A stretch of DNA of 7,263 bases from JAWXBM01 sp964470455 (lineage in GTDB: Bacteria; Pseudomonadota; Gammaproteobacteria; Xanthomonadales; SZUA-36). The DNA is taken from positions 1-7,263 of the forward strand of contig CAYYCX010000152.1 in the NCBI GenBank assembly GCA_964470455.1, read 5' to 3'. Both the position numbers and the translations under genes were made by a program. Shown here piece by piece: positions 1-6,594 of this stretch; within the stretch, counting starts at the first letter, position 1, and each line of letters begins with the position of its first letter. The notes beneath the pieces are model-generated. The model did no database searches, was not told the DNA's origin, and saw only the letters and a list, made by a program, of their open reading frames with translations.

Positions 1-305
1 CAGAACTTCTGCCGGCCGGTCAGCAGGTCCTTCCACATCACCCAGTCACCCATCAGGCTGTAGAAAGGATATTTGAACGTCGCCGGTTTGTTCTTCTCAA
101 AAAAGAAGTGCCCTACCCAGGCAAAACCATATCCGATCACCGGTACCAGCAGCAGCCAGCGATAATCGCCCTTCCAGATGCTGAATGCGATCACCCCCAA
201 CACCAGCCAGCTGCCAACGAAATGCAGGATGCGGCAGGTGGTATTGCTATGCTCCTCCAGGTAGTACGGATAGAACTCGCTGAAAGAATTGAACCGGCTG
301 CCCAT
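1..305 (-). CDS. Mpo1-like (DUF962) membrane protein, partial
   Basis: Reading the minus strand from ATG at 305 gives 101 codons with no stop before the window edge, so the C-terminus is missing. The protein begins MGSRFNSFSEFYPYYLEEHS and shows the family pattern: FYPYYLEEH (11-19), RILHFVG (25-31), GYGFAWVGHFFFEKNKPATF (58-77) and SLMGDWVMW (83-91). Histidines H19, H28 and H66 are the conserved candidates for metal binding. Hydrophobic stretches at about 29-43 and 50-69 suggest two membrane segments. Yeast Mpo1 of this family is an Fe(II)-dependent dioxygenase acting on 2-hydroxy fatty acids in alpha-oxidation; bacterial members are mostly uncharacterised, so that role here is only by family. 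GAGGAAG at 312-318 (minus strand), 6 bases before the ATG, supports the start. It is divergent from the serine hydrolase gene and not obviously related to it. Confidence 0.9.
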   Translation of the reverse strand, partial: MGSRFNSFSEFYPYYLEEHSNTTCRILHFVGSWLVLGVIAFSIWKGDYRWLLLVPVIGYGFAWVGHFFFEKNKPATFKYPFYSLMGDWVMWKDLLTGRQKF

Positions 306-423
306 GGGCGTCTTCCTCGAAAGCAGTGCTTGATGAATGGCATCATCCACCATCAAACCGGTAAGGACAAGCCGCATTTTCTGTGCATAAACGGCGAATT
401 CCCGCGCATTCAAAATTAATTCA

Positions 424-438
424 TTGCCGATCCGGCAA
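424..438. promoter_or_regulatory. 15-base dyad, candidate operator upstream of the hydrolase promoter
   Basis: TTGCCG-ATC-CGGCAA is a perfect 6-3-6 inverted repeat in the divergent gap. It ends 16 bases before the proposed -35 box of the serine hydrolase promoter, roughly 52 to 66 bases before the expected start of transcription. That is a typical activator position, and it is also where a factor could affect the leftward Mpo1-like gene. No known factor is recognised. The symmetry is seen; the regulatory role is inference. Confidence 0.35.
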
Positions 439-454
439 ATCCGTCACTTTTCAG

Positions 455-483
455 TTAAAGCGCTGCAAGACCTGCCCTATACT
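455..483 (+). promoter_or_regulatory. sigma70-type promoter for the serine hydrolase
   Basis: TTAAAG (455-460), a 17-base spacer and TATACT (478-483) match the sigma70 consensus with ideal spacing. The -10 box is 5/6 and the -35 box about 3/6. Transcription would start near 490, giving a leader of about 55 bases with GGAGG at 534-538 before the ATG at 545. This also argues against the longer in-frame reading that would begin at 383, upstream of the promoter. I saw no comparably clear promoter for the leftward gene in the rest of the 306-544 gap. Confidence 0.55.
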
Positions 484-544
484 TTTTTCATGCAAGTCGC
501 TTGCTGAATTCAACCGCGTTGCAAACACCCCCTGGAGGCTACTG

Positions 545-1939
545 ATGTTTCGACTTTCCGCACCTGCATTTATCGCTCTTGCCGGCGGACTGCTGCTGGC
601 GCCACTGGCTGCGCAAGCAGAGTTCAACCTCAAATACACTGAAAAAGTAATGACCCAGCTGATCGAGCGGTCGATGGAGGAACGTGGCGTCGCTTCCACC
701 TCGGTAGCACTGGTCAAGGACGACAAGATTGTCTGGAAAGCTGCCTTCGGTTACAGCAACCTGCGCACCAAAACCCTGGCCACGCCCGACACGATCTACA
801 GCACCGGCTCCACCTTCAAGTCGGTCACCGCCACGGCCCTGATGCAATTGCAGGAACAGGGCAAGTTGTCGCTGGACGATCCCATCAATCGTTACCTGGG
901 TGAAAACCGCGTGCAGGACAAGCTGCAGGCCGAAGTAGCGGTGAATTTCCATCACCTGCTGTCCGGCTGGTCCGGCCTGCTGCCGGGCGCCTCGGTGAAG
1001 CCCATCTGGGGCCGTGAACTGCCGCCCACGCTCGAGGAATTCACCTCCAGGCTGTACAGCATTCGCGCACCCGAAACCAAGTGGGAGTACAACAACTACG
1101 CCTACGGCACCGCCGGCCTGCTGGTGCAGGAGATTTCCGGGCAGGAATACGAGGAGTACATGGTGGAACACATCCTCAAGCCGCTGGGCGTAACCACGCC
1201 GCACCCGGCCTATCCGTCGCCGGACATGGTGGAAATGATGGCATTGCCCTACTCGGCCGGCGGCTCGCGCGGCACGCCCACACCGGTTGGCCAGGTGCAT
1301 TTTGATGTGTATCCCGCAGGCGACCTGTGGCTGACAGCCGAAGACATGGCGCGCTACCTCGGCGCCCACCTCAACGGTGGCGTGTTCAATGGCCAGCGCA
1401 TCCTGTCCGAGGAATCCGTCAAGGACATGCACACCAACCGGTTCGGCGGCGACTACGCGCTTGGCTTCTGGGTTGAGACTGATGAGAACAATGGCCACAC
1501 CATCATCCAGCACGGCGGCGCCATCGCCGGCATGCGCTCCATGCTGCGCGGCGACGTGGATGCCAAAGTGGGCATCTATTACATGACCAATTCCGATGTG
1601 GAGTTGCCCATCGACCATGCCGCCCTGGCGCTGCTGCGCGGCGATGACTACAAGCTGCCGCCGAAACGGGTAGGCAAAAAGGTTGACGGCAAAATCCTTG
1701 ACCAGTACGCCGGCACCTACAAATCACCCGAAGGCATCGCGGTCACCTTCACCCGCGACGGCGACGACCTGGTTTCGAAACGCGGCAATGCGGTGACTGA
1801 ACTGCTGGCCGAGAGCGACGAGAGTTTCTACTACGCGCCGTTCAACAGCGTGATCACCTTTGTGAGGGATGAATCCGGCGCGGTGGAGGGGCTGGAACTG
1901 TCACTGAACGGACGCGCCTACACGGCCAAGAAACAGTAA
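545..1939 (+). CDS. secreted beta-lactamase-family serine hydrolase
   Basis: A 464-residue exported protein of the class C beta-lactamase/esterase/PBP4-like family (Pfam Beta-lactamase). The ATG at 545 is chosen because GGAGG lies 6 bases before it and a signal peptide follows directly: MFRL, a hydrophobic core, then cleavage after AQA-25 by signal peptidase I. Catalytic motifs are S89-T-F-K92 (SxxK, nucleophile and base), Y182-N-N184 (YxN) and H323-G-G325 (replacing KTG). Residues from about 373 to the end (LDQYAGTYKSPEG...) look like the beta-barrel, lipocalin-like tail common in these enzymes. The usual LLTHTSGL segment reads LLSGWSGL (138-145), an atypical variant. The likely activity is periplasmic hydrolysis of an ester or peptide; true beta-lactam resistance is not implied. 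It has its own promoter and converges on iolB, so it is probably monocistronic. Confidence 0.9.
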   Translation: MFRLSAPAFIALAGGLLLAPLAAQAEFNLKYTEKVMTQLIERSMEERGVASTSVALVKDDKIVWKAAFGYSNLRTKTLATPDTIYSTGSTFKSVTATALMQLQEQGKLSLDDPINRYLGENRVQDKLQAEVAVNFHHLLSGWSGLLPGASVKPIWGRELPPTLEEFTSRLYSIRAPETKWEYNNYAYGTAGLLVQEISGQEYEEYMVEHILKPLGVTTPHPAYPSPDMVEMMALPYSAGGSRGTPTPVGQVHFDVYPAGDLWLTAEDMARYLGAHLNGGVFNGQRILSEESVKDMHTNRFGGDYALGFWVETDENNGHTIIQHGGAIAGMRSMLRGDVDAKVGIYYMTNSDVELPIDHAALALLRGDDYKLPPKRVGKKVDGKILDQYAGTYKSPEGIAVTFTRDGDDLVSKRGNAVTELLAESDESFYYAPFNSVITFVRDESGAVEGLELSLNGRAYTAKKQ

Positions 1940-1947
1940 CCGCATGT

Positions 1948-2760
1948 TCAACGCTGACCCGGCTTCACGATCCACTCGTGGGCCGGGTCGTTGTTGATCA
2001 GCCAGGTGCGTTTCGGCCCGGCCATCACATTGAGGTAGTACAGGTCGTAGCCGTGGGCGGCGCCCACCGGGTGGTAACCCCGCGGCACCAGCACGCAATC
2101 ACCATCGTGCACCGCCATCGATTCATCCAGGCTGCGGTCATCGGTGTACACCCGCTGGAAGGCAAAGCCCTGCGGCGGATTGAGCCGGTGGTAGTAAGTT
2201 TCTTCCAGCGCCGATTCTTCCGGCAGGTTGTCGGCATCGTGCTTGTGCGGCGGATAGGATGACCAGTTACCCGCCGGCGTAATCACCTCGGCAATCAGCA
2301 GGCTGTCGGCCGGTTCGGTTTCGGGCAGCACGTTGCGCACGATGCGGCGGTTGCTGCCGCTGCCACGCTCTTCCACGCTCATGTCTTCGCCACGGATCAA
2401 CCGGGCCTGCTGCTGGCCCGCCGAGGGAGCCGTGCACAGCGCGATTTCCGCATCACTCTGCGCGGTAATCTCCATGTTTTGCCCGGCCGGTACGTAGACG
2501 GCATCGGGCGCCGCGTCATCAAACACACTCCTGCGGCTGCCCACTTCGCTGAACTGCTGATCGCCCACCGTCACGGCCACCGTGCCACTCAGCACCACGA
2601 TGCAGGTTTCCCGGTCCGGAAGTGTTTTGGCCAGGGACTGACCTTGTGCCAGCGTGTGCACGGCAAAACCCACATAGCGCCAGCCGGCGGATTCGGGGGT
2701 GACTTCCAGCACGCAGGCCTGCGCGTCGGGTTGTCCGGAACGGACCAGTAAGTGCGACAT
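1948..2760 (-). CDS. iolB: 5-deoxy-glucuronate isomerase IolB
   Basis: A 270-residue cytosolic bicupin of the KduI/IolB family, full length for IolB. It converts 5-deoxy-D-glucuronate to 2-deoxy-5-keto-D-gluconate, the step after IolD in myo-inositol catabolism. The C-terminal cupin carries the metal ligands in the expected order: WSSYPPHKHD (166-175, H172 and H174), LEETYYHR (185-192, E187) and PRGYHPVGAAHGYDLYYLNVMAG (226-248, H230). The N-terminal cupin spans roughly 1-115. The start is ATG at 2760 with AGGAG at 2772-2776, 11 bases upstream, slightly long; no other in-frame start lies nearby. It converges on the serine hydrolase with 8 bases between stops and sits 161 bases after the ligase gene, with promoter-like sequence between. 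No other inositol gene (iolA, C, D, E, G or a transporter) is in the window, so its partners must be elsewhere or its role differs. Confidence 0.92.
   Translation of the reverse strand: MSHLLVRSGQPDAQACVLEVTPESAGWRYVGFAVHTLAQGQSLAKTLPDRETCIVVLSGTVAVTVGDQQFSEVGSRRSVFDDAAPDAVYVPAGQNMEITAQSDAEIALCTAPSAGQQQARLIRGEDMSVEERGSGSNRRIVRNVLPETEPADSLLIAEVITPAGNWSSYPPHKHDADNLPEESALEETYYHRLNPPQGFAFQRVYTDDRSLDESMAVHDGDCVLVPRGYHPVGAAHGYDLYYLNVMAGPKRTWLINNDPAHEWIVKPGQR
1949..1993 (+). terminator. strong hairpin after the hydrolase gene, inside the 3' end of iolB
   Basis: GACCCGGC (1956-1963) pairs perfectly with GCCGGGTC (1982-1989). Inside that, CACGA (1966-1970) pairs with TCGTG (1976-1980) around the loop TCCAC, with only a TT/G mismatch between the two stems. 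CAAC (1949-1952) and GTTG (1990-1993) can extend the base. It begins 10 bases after the hydrolase stop and is followed by a weakly T-rich stretch (GTTGTTGAT), so it may end the rightward transcript. There is no true U-run, so intrinsic termination is unproven. The hairpin lies in the last codons of iolB. Confidence 0.45.
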
Positions 2761-2791
2761 CGTGACATTTACTCCTGCGTGTGCATCCTGC

Positions 2792-2836
2792 CGGCTGAGC
2801 CAGCCGCCATTGTCCTGTACTGGACCGGCGGGTCCA
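2792..2836. other. structured iolB leader with two small hairpins
   Basis: Two inverted repeats lie between the proposed iolB promoter and its start codon. CGGCT (2792-2796) and AGCCG (2802-2806) flank a 5-base loop. TGGACC (2821-2826) and GGTCCA (2831-2836) flank a GGCG tetraloop. The heptamer ACCGGCG also occurs twice in direct orientation (2824-2830 and 2837-2843). Neither stem is followed by a U-run on either strand, so I do not call a terminator for the ligase operon. They could shape the iolB leader RNA or be chance in GC-rich DNA. Confidence 0.25.
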
Positions 2837-2869
2837 ACCGGCGCGGGGGATATGCACCAAATATTTCAG

Positions 2870-2898
2870 TTTATGTATTTTCGGAATAAATATTCTAA
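2870..2898 (-). promoter_or_regulatory. AT-rich promoter-like region for iolB with a 12-base dyad
   Basis: This is an AT-rich island in GC-rich DNA. On the minus strand TTAGAA (2893-2898), a 17-base spacer and CATAAA (2870-2875) give a weak sigma70 match (about 7 of 12). GAATA-AA-TATTC (2884-2895) is a perfect 5-2-5 inverted repeat overlapping the -35 position, so it could be an operator. A second short palindrome, AAATATTT, sits at 2859-2866. Together these suggest iolB is transcribed separately from the ligase operon. The boxes are weak and the call is tentative. Confidence 0.35.
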
Positions 2899-2921
2899 CA
2901 CGGGCCGGACAGACATCTCAC

Positions 2922-4643
2922 TCAGCCAGCCAGCTGGGCCGACAACTGGCGTTTCAGCACCTTGCCGGTAGGGTTGCGCGGCAACGCCGGTAGGATTTCC
3001 AGCCGCTCCGGCAACATGAACTTGGCCAATCCTTCCGCCAGCAGTGCAGCTTTCAGCTCCTCGAGGCTGAGACTGGTACCGGGCCTTAACGCCACCACCG
3101 CGCAGATGATCTCGCCGAGGCGCTCATCGGGGTAACCGATGGCGGTGGCCTCGGCAATCTGCGGCAGTTCCTGGATGGCCGCCTCCAGTTCACCCACCGG
3201 GATTTTCACGCCGCCACGGTTGATCACATCCTTGAGGCGGTCGATGTAGTGGTAATAGTCCGATTCTTCACCCTCGCCGGCAATCTCGAAGATTTCACCG
3301 GGGCGGAAAAAGCCATCGGCATCGAAGTCGCCCTGGTCGAGGCTGCTATCGGCATTCCAGTAACCCGGGAAAAACGCCGGGCTGCGGCAGGCAAATTCAG
3401 CCGGAACGCCTGGCTTCTCCACCACCGCGCCGGATTCCAGGTCGAGCAGCTTGCACTCGATGGAGGCGGCAATGCGCACACCCCAGGGCACGCCGGTCAC
3501 CGACCGGTTGGCGCTGCCGTTGAAGCGCGGGAAATAGCGGGCGCGCCGCTGCGGGTCGGTGGTGATGCTGGGGCTGGACAACATGGTCAGGCCTTCGGTG
3601 GAGCCGAAGGCGTTGATGATCTCGATGCCGTAGCGCTGTTTGAAATCGGCGATCATCCAGGCATCCAGCGGCGCCGAGCCGCACAGGATGCTGCGGATGT
3701 GGGACACATCGTACTGGTCCAGCACATTTTCCCGCAGCAGGGCATTGAGCATGGCGGGCGCGGTGACCGTGTGGTTGATGCGCAGGTCCTGGATCTGCTG
3801 CAGGAACACCCGCATGTCAAACGGCTGGTGCAGCACCAGCGTGCCCTGCAGTTCCAGCCACGGCAGGATCATGCCGCTGTAGCCGGCGGTGTGCACCATC
3901 TGCATGGGCGCCAGGATGCTGTCGCCGTGTTGCAGTCCACCCGCATCCACGCAGCAATTGCCGGTGGCGTGCCAGTTGTTGTGGCTGCGCGGCACACATT
4001 TCGGATCACCTGTCGTTCCGGAAGTCCAGTGCAGCGTGGTGATCTCGTTGGCATCGATTACCAGGTTGTGAAGGTAATCCCGCAATGACTCCGGAACCAA
4101 CTCGTCAGCCTGCGCAAATAAATCAAACTCACCCGGCGCATTGCCCTCGCCCAGGCTGGACACACTGCAGGGGAAACTGGTATCCCGCGCCACGATATCC
4201 CGCAGCAACTGCCCGGGTGATCCGTCCTTGAAGCGCTCCAGCCCGAGGATGAAACGCGGTTGCAGGTGGGACACGATGCGGCTGAGGTCGCGCTCGCCAT
4301 AGGCCATCATCACCGGCGAGACGATGGCGCCCAGCCTGGCGCAGGCCATGAAGGCCACCACGATCTCAGTGATGTTGGGCAGCTGCACCAGCACGATCGA
4401 ATCCTTGCGCACGCCGGCCTGGAACAGCCGCGCGGCCAGGCGCATCACCGCAGCTTCGGTTTGTTCGAAGCTGAGGCTTTGCGGCCGGCCAAAGGCAAAA
4501 TCTGCGCGGTTGGGCGCATCCAGCAAGGCAGGCTGGCCGGGGCAATCACTGACGCAGGCACGAAACAGGTCGTCCAGCGTGGTTTGCCCCCACCAGCCCT
4601 CGCGGGTGTACCGCTCGATCAGTGCTGCATCGTGCAGGATCAC
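2922..4643 (-). CDS. AMP-dependent acyl-CoA ligase (cyclohexanecarboxylate-CoA ligase-like)
   Basis: A 573-residue member of the ANL adenylate-forming superfamily, expected to activate a carboxylic acid with ATP and join it to CoA in the cytosol. Motifs in order: phosphate-binding loop TSGTTGDPKC (207-216), NAFGSTEG (344-351), DGFFRPGE (443-450), the hinge DRLKDVINRGGVKIP (468-482) and the C-terminal NPTGK with catalytic K561. Two deviations are notable. The glycine usual after PK in the P-loop is C216, and the TGD motif, whose Asp holds the ATP ribose, reads PGE. The overall style, especially EIFEIAGEGEESDYYHYIDRLKD, resembles AliA-type cyclohexanecarboxylate-CoA ligases, but the substrate cannot be read from sequence. 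It starts with GTG at 4643, overlapping the upstream stop by 4 bases (GTGA), so translation is probably coupled; no good Shine-Dalgarno is visible. It is the last gene of the cassette. Confidence 0.88.
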   Translation of the reverse strand: MILHDAALIERYTREGWWGQTTLDDLFRACVSDCPGQPALLDAPNRADFAFGRPQSLSFEQTEAAVMRLAARLFQAGVRKDSIVLVQLPNITEIVVAFMACARLGAIVSPVMMAYGERDLSRIVSHLQPRFILGLERFKDGSPGQLLRDIVARDTSFPCSVSSLGEGNAPGEFDLFAQADELVPESLRDYLHNLVIDANEITTLHWTSGTTGDPKCVPRSHNNWHATGNCCVDAGGLQHGDSILAPMQMVHTAGYSGMILPWLELQGTLVLHQPFDMRVFLQQIQDLRINHTVTAPAMLNALLRENVLDQYDVSHIRSILCGSAPLDAWMIADFKQRYGIEIINAFGSTEGLTMLSSPSITTDPQRRARYFPRFNGSANRSVTGVPWGVRIAASIECKLLDLESGAVVEKPGVPAEFACRSPAFFPGYWNADSSLDQGDFDADGFFRPGEIFEIAGEGEESDYYHYIDRLKDVINRGGVKIPVGELEAAIQELPQIAEATAIGYPDERLGEIICAVVALRPGTSLSLEELKAALLAEGLAKFMLPERLEILPALPRNPTGKVLKRQLSAQLAG

Positions 4644-5083
4644 GCTTTAACGTCGTCCGGCGTCTCGTGCATGGTGTCGGCCACGGCCAATAGCCAGGGG
4701 TTGCTCTTGCCCTGGGTCATGTCCAGGTAGCCGGGCATGTCGAAGTAATCGCGGGCGCGCCAGATCTTGCCATCCTTGATCTGGTAGATGCCCATGTAGG
4801 GCATGCGCACCGTGGTGCCGTCCGGCTGGTCGTACTCATCGATGCCTTCAAACAGGATCTTGTTGTCGTCCTCGAGGTAGTTGACGATGCGCCAGCGGCT
4901 GGCCACCTGGTGCGGCCACAGCATGTTCAGACGCTTCTTCATGTACTCCTTGCCATCGAATGGCCGGGTGCCGACGTGCAGGTAATAAGTGCAGTCGTCG
5001 GCGAAGGCGGCCAGCGAGGCTTCGAGGTCCTTGGCCTTCATGGCGTCGATGTAGCGTTGTACGGCGTCGTAAGCTTGTCCCAT
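4640..5083 (-). CDS. NTF2-like / SnoaL-like small enzyme or ligand-binding protein
   Basis: A 147-residue single-domain protein of the NTF2-like superfamily (SnoaL, ketosteroid isomerase and limonene-epoxide hydrolase folds). It opens with a helix (AYDAVQRYIDAMKAKDLEAS, 4-23), then FADDCTYYLHVGTRPFDGKEYMKKR (27-51). It ends with the hallmark beta strands MGIYQIKDGKIWRARDYFD (97-115). The DGKI..RDYFD segment is most like limonene-1,2-epoxide hydrolases. D82 (EGIDEY) and D112 (RDYFD) could match two acids of that Asp-Arg-Asp triad, but the arginine position appears to be G80. That makes epoxide hydrolase activity doubtful; isomerase, dehydratase or cyclase-type chemistry is also possible. The start is ATG at 5083 with GGAGAA at 5088-5093. 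It lies 45 bases after the oxidoreductase gene and overlaps the ligase by 4 bases, so it belongs to the same operon. Confidence 0.85.
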   Translation of the reverse strand: MGQAYDAVQRYIDAMKAKDLEASLAAFADDCTYYLHVGTRPFDGKEYMKKRLNMLWPHQVASRWRIVNYLEDDNKILFEGIDEYDQPDGTTVRMPYMGIYQIKDGKIWRARDYFDMPGYLDMTQGKSNPWLLAVADTMHETPDDVKA

Positions 5084-5128
5084 GGGGTTCTCCGTCAGTG
5101 GTCAATGCAAAGAAAGTGGTTGCGGTAA

Positions 5129-6481
5129 TCAGAGTGCCAGAATCTGTTCCACCGCCAGCCGTGCGCTCTTGGCCGCAGCGGGCGTGGCGATGAAGCCGGT
5201 GGGAGCGCAGGCATCGCCCACGTTGAACAGGTTGGGCAGCGGCGTGCTGACCGGCATGTTGTAGCCGGGCCAGCTGCGGGCCACCACGTCCGGGTCGTCG
5301 ATGTCGCGCAACTGCACGTCCAGGAAGCGGCCGCCCTTGGCCTCGAAATCGGGAAACAGGTCGAGCACGTCCTGCATGTTGGAATTGCGCTCGTCATCCT
5401 TGTCCATCGGCTCCAGGCAGGACTTCGGCGTGCCATAGAAAGCCATCAGGTGCTTGCCGTCATGGCTCCATTCCGGGCAGATATTGGTCAGCGGCACGCC
5501 GGTGACGATGCGCCTCAGGCCGGCCGCCAGCAGAGCCGAGCGCGGCTCGAACAGGGGTTCATCGGAAACCACGTAGGTGGCGACGATGGGCGTCGGCCGC
5601 ACGCGTGATTCCAGCTGCTCCAGGTAATCGCGGCTGAACGCCTCGTCGCCGGCCAGCAGGCGGGTGCCGCTGGGGCCGGTGTTGCTGATCACCACGTCGG
5701 CTTCCAGCACGTGTTCCTGGCCATCCTGCCGGACGGTGATGCCGGTGGCCTTGCCGTTGGCGTGGTTGATCGACAGGGTGGGTGTCTCCAGCAGAATCCG
5801 CCCGCCGTGCGATTCGATCACCTTGCCCAGCGCGCGGCTCACCGCCACGAATCCTCCCGGCACCATGGCGTACTGGTCCATCCGGGCCTCACTCGCAGCC
5901 GTGTGGGCGAACCAGTGCCGGGCGGGATATTCGTAGTCATTCACCGCCGACACCGCCGAGGTGACGGTGTGGAACAGGTGGATCAGGTCGGGGTTGTCGG
6001 TATAGCGCGTCAGCCATTCGCGAAAGGTGGGGCCGTCTTCGCCGGTGACGATGGCGTTGGGGTCCTTGAAGGCCGCGCCGATCTTGGCAATCGACAGCTG
6101 CAGGCCCATGTGCGCCATGGCTTTCTTGTCGCCGCCGCCGTGCACCTTGAGGAACATTTCGATGATCTTGCCGATGCTGCCGCGGGCCGGCAGGGGCGCG
6201 AATTCATTGCCGCCCTTGATCCAGAACCACATTTCGCTCACCGGGCGGACTTCAAATTCAGCCCCCACTTCCTTGCAGAGATCGGGCAGCACGCCCTTGA
6301 GCTGGAACGATACCGCGCCACGCGGCAGTGAATAGCCGTCGATGACCTGGGTGCGGGTGCGGCCGCCCACGGTGTCGCGTTGCTCCACCACGGTGACGTC
6401 ATATCCTTTGGTAGCCAGCAGCGCGCCGGTACACATGCCGCCGACGCCGGCGCCTACGATGATTGCCTTTTTCTGTCCCAT
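5129..6481 (-). CDS. phytoene desaturase-like FAD-dependent oxidoreductase
   Basis: A 450-residue flavoprotein of the phytoene dehydrogenase/amine oxidase type. The N-terminal Rossmann fold shows GAGVGG (10-15), the acidic E33 at the end of the second strand for the adenine ribose, and GGRTRT (39-44) as the family's GG-RxR extension. VPGGF (207-211) sits where these enzymes carry a conserved loop. The C-terminal FAD signature is NLFNVGDACAPTGF (417-430), followed by an Ala-rich helix. Length is near 450, somewhat short of classical CrtI enzymes (about 490-510). No signal peptide is present. No phytoene synthase or other crt gene is nearby, so carotenoid synthesis is unlikely; a desaturase or oxidase role on a hydrophobic substrate is inferred. 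The start is ATG at 6481 with AGGA at 6490-6493. It lies 113 bases after the regulator on the same strand, with no convincing promoter between. Confidence 0.88.
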   Translation of the reverse strand: MGQKKAIIVGAGVGGMCTGALLATKGYDVTVVEQRDTVGGRTRTQVIDGYSLPRGAVSFQLKGVLPDLCKEVGAEFEVRPVSEMWFWIKGGNEFAPLPARGSIGKIIEMFLKVHGGGDKKAMAHMGLQLSIAKIGAAFKDPNAIVTGEDGPTFREWLTRYTDNPDLIHLFHTVTSAVSAVNDYEYPARHWFAHTAASEARMDQYAMVPGGFVAVSRALGKVIESHGGRILLETPTLSINHANGKATGITVRQDGQEHVLEADVVISNTGPSGTRLLAGDEAFSRDYLEQLESRVRPTPIVATYVVSDEPLFEPRSALLAAGLRRIVTGVPLTNICPEWSHDGKHLMAFYGTPKSCLEPMDKDDERNSNMQDVLDLFPDFEAKGGRFLDVQLRDIDDPDVVARSWPGYNMPVSTPLPNLFNVGDACAPTGFIATPAAAKSARLAVEQILAL

Positions 6482-6513
6482 GCTGTTCGTCCTGTGTTCG
6501 CGTAAATGTTCAT
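6454..6513 (-). other. possible 19-codon leader ORF overlapping the oxidoreductase start
   Basis: On the minus strand an ATG at 6511-6513 follows a very strong Shine-Dalgarno (GGAGAGGA, 6517-6524). It opens a 19-codon frame (MNIYANTGRTAWDRKRQSS) ending with TAG at 6454-6456. The frame differs from the oxidoreductase, whose ATG at 6481 lies inside it. Its ribosome site is better than that of the oxidoreductase, so it might act as a coupling leader. The peptide resembles nothing I know. It could be chance. Confidence 0.2.
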
Positions 6514-6594
6514 GGTTCCTCTCCGGACTTCAGCTGCTGCATTCCGGCAGCGCAACCCCGAATCGGTCTGAATCAAAATCGGTGATGTTTCGCC

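Noticed and set aside
108..419. 103-codon plus-strand frame at the left edge
   Set aside because: It is mostly antisense to the Mpo1-like gene, which has clear family motifs on the minus strand; the frame itself shows none.
383..544. N-terminal extension of the serine hydrolase from an in-frame ATG at 383
   Set aside because: The extra 54 residues do not resemble the family and would place the signal peptide internally. They span the proposed promoter, and GGAGG plus the signal peptide fix the start at 545.
539..1618. Long 359-codon minus-strand open frame opposite the serine hydrolase
   Set aside because: It is antisense to a gene with clear catalytic motifs. The translation is low-complexity (rich in G, V, A, H and Q) and resembles no family, as expected from third-position GC bias.
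2821..2836. Hairpin TGGACC-GGCG-GGTCCA as terminator of the ligase operon
   Set aside because: The stem is only 6 bp, has no U-run on the minus strand, and lies about 85 bases after the ligase stop and downstream of the proposed iolB promoter.
3249..4088. 279-codon plus-strand frame opposite the acyl-CoA ligase
   Set aside because: It is antisense to all the conserved ligase motifs, has no recognisable domain, and no Shine-Dalgarno was evident.
5711..6331. 206-codon plus-strand frame opposite the FAD oxidoreductase
   Set aside because: It is a shadow of the flavoprotein gene; its composition is biased to G, V, H and D and no motif is present.
5129..6481. Carotenoid biosynthesis gene (crtI) assignment
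   Set aside because: The protein is of the phytoene-desaturase superfamily but shorter than typical CrtI, and no crt gene is nearby. The neighbours point to acid activation chemistry instead.
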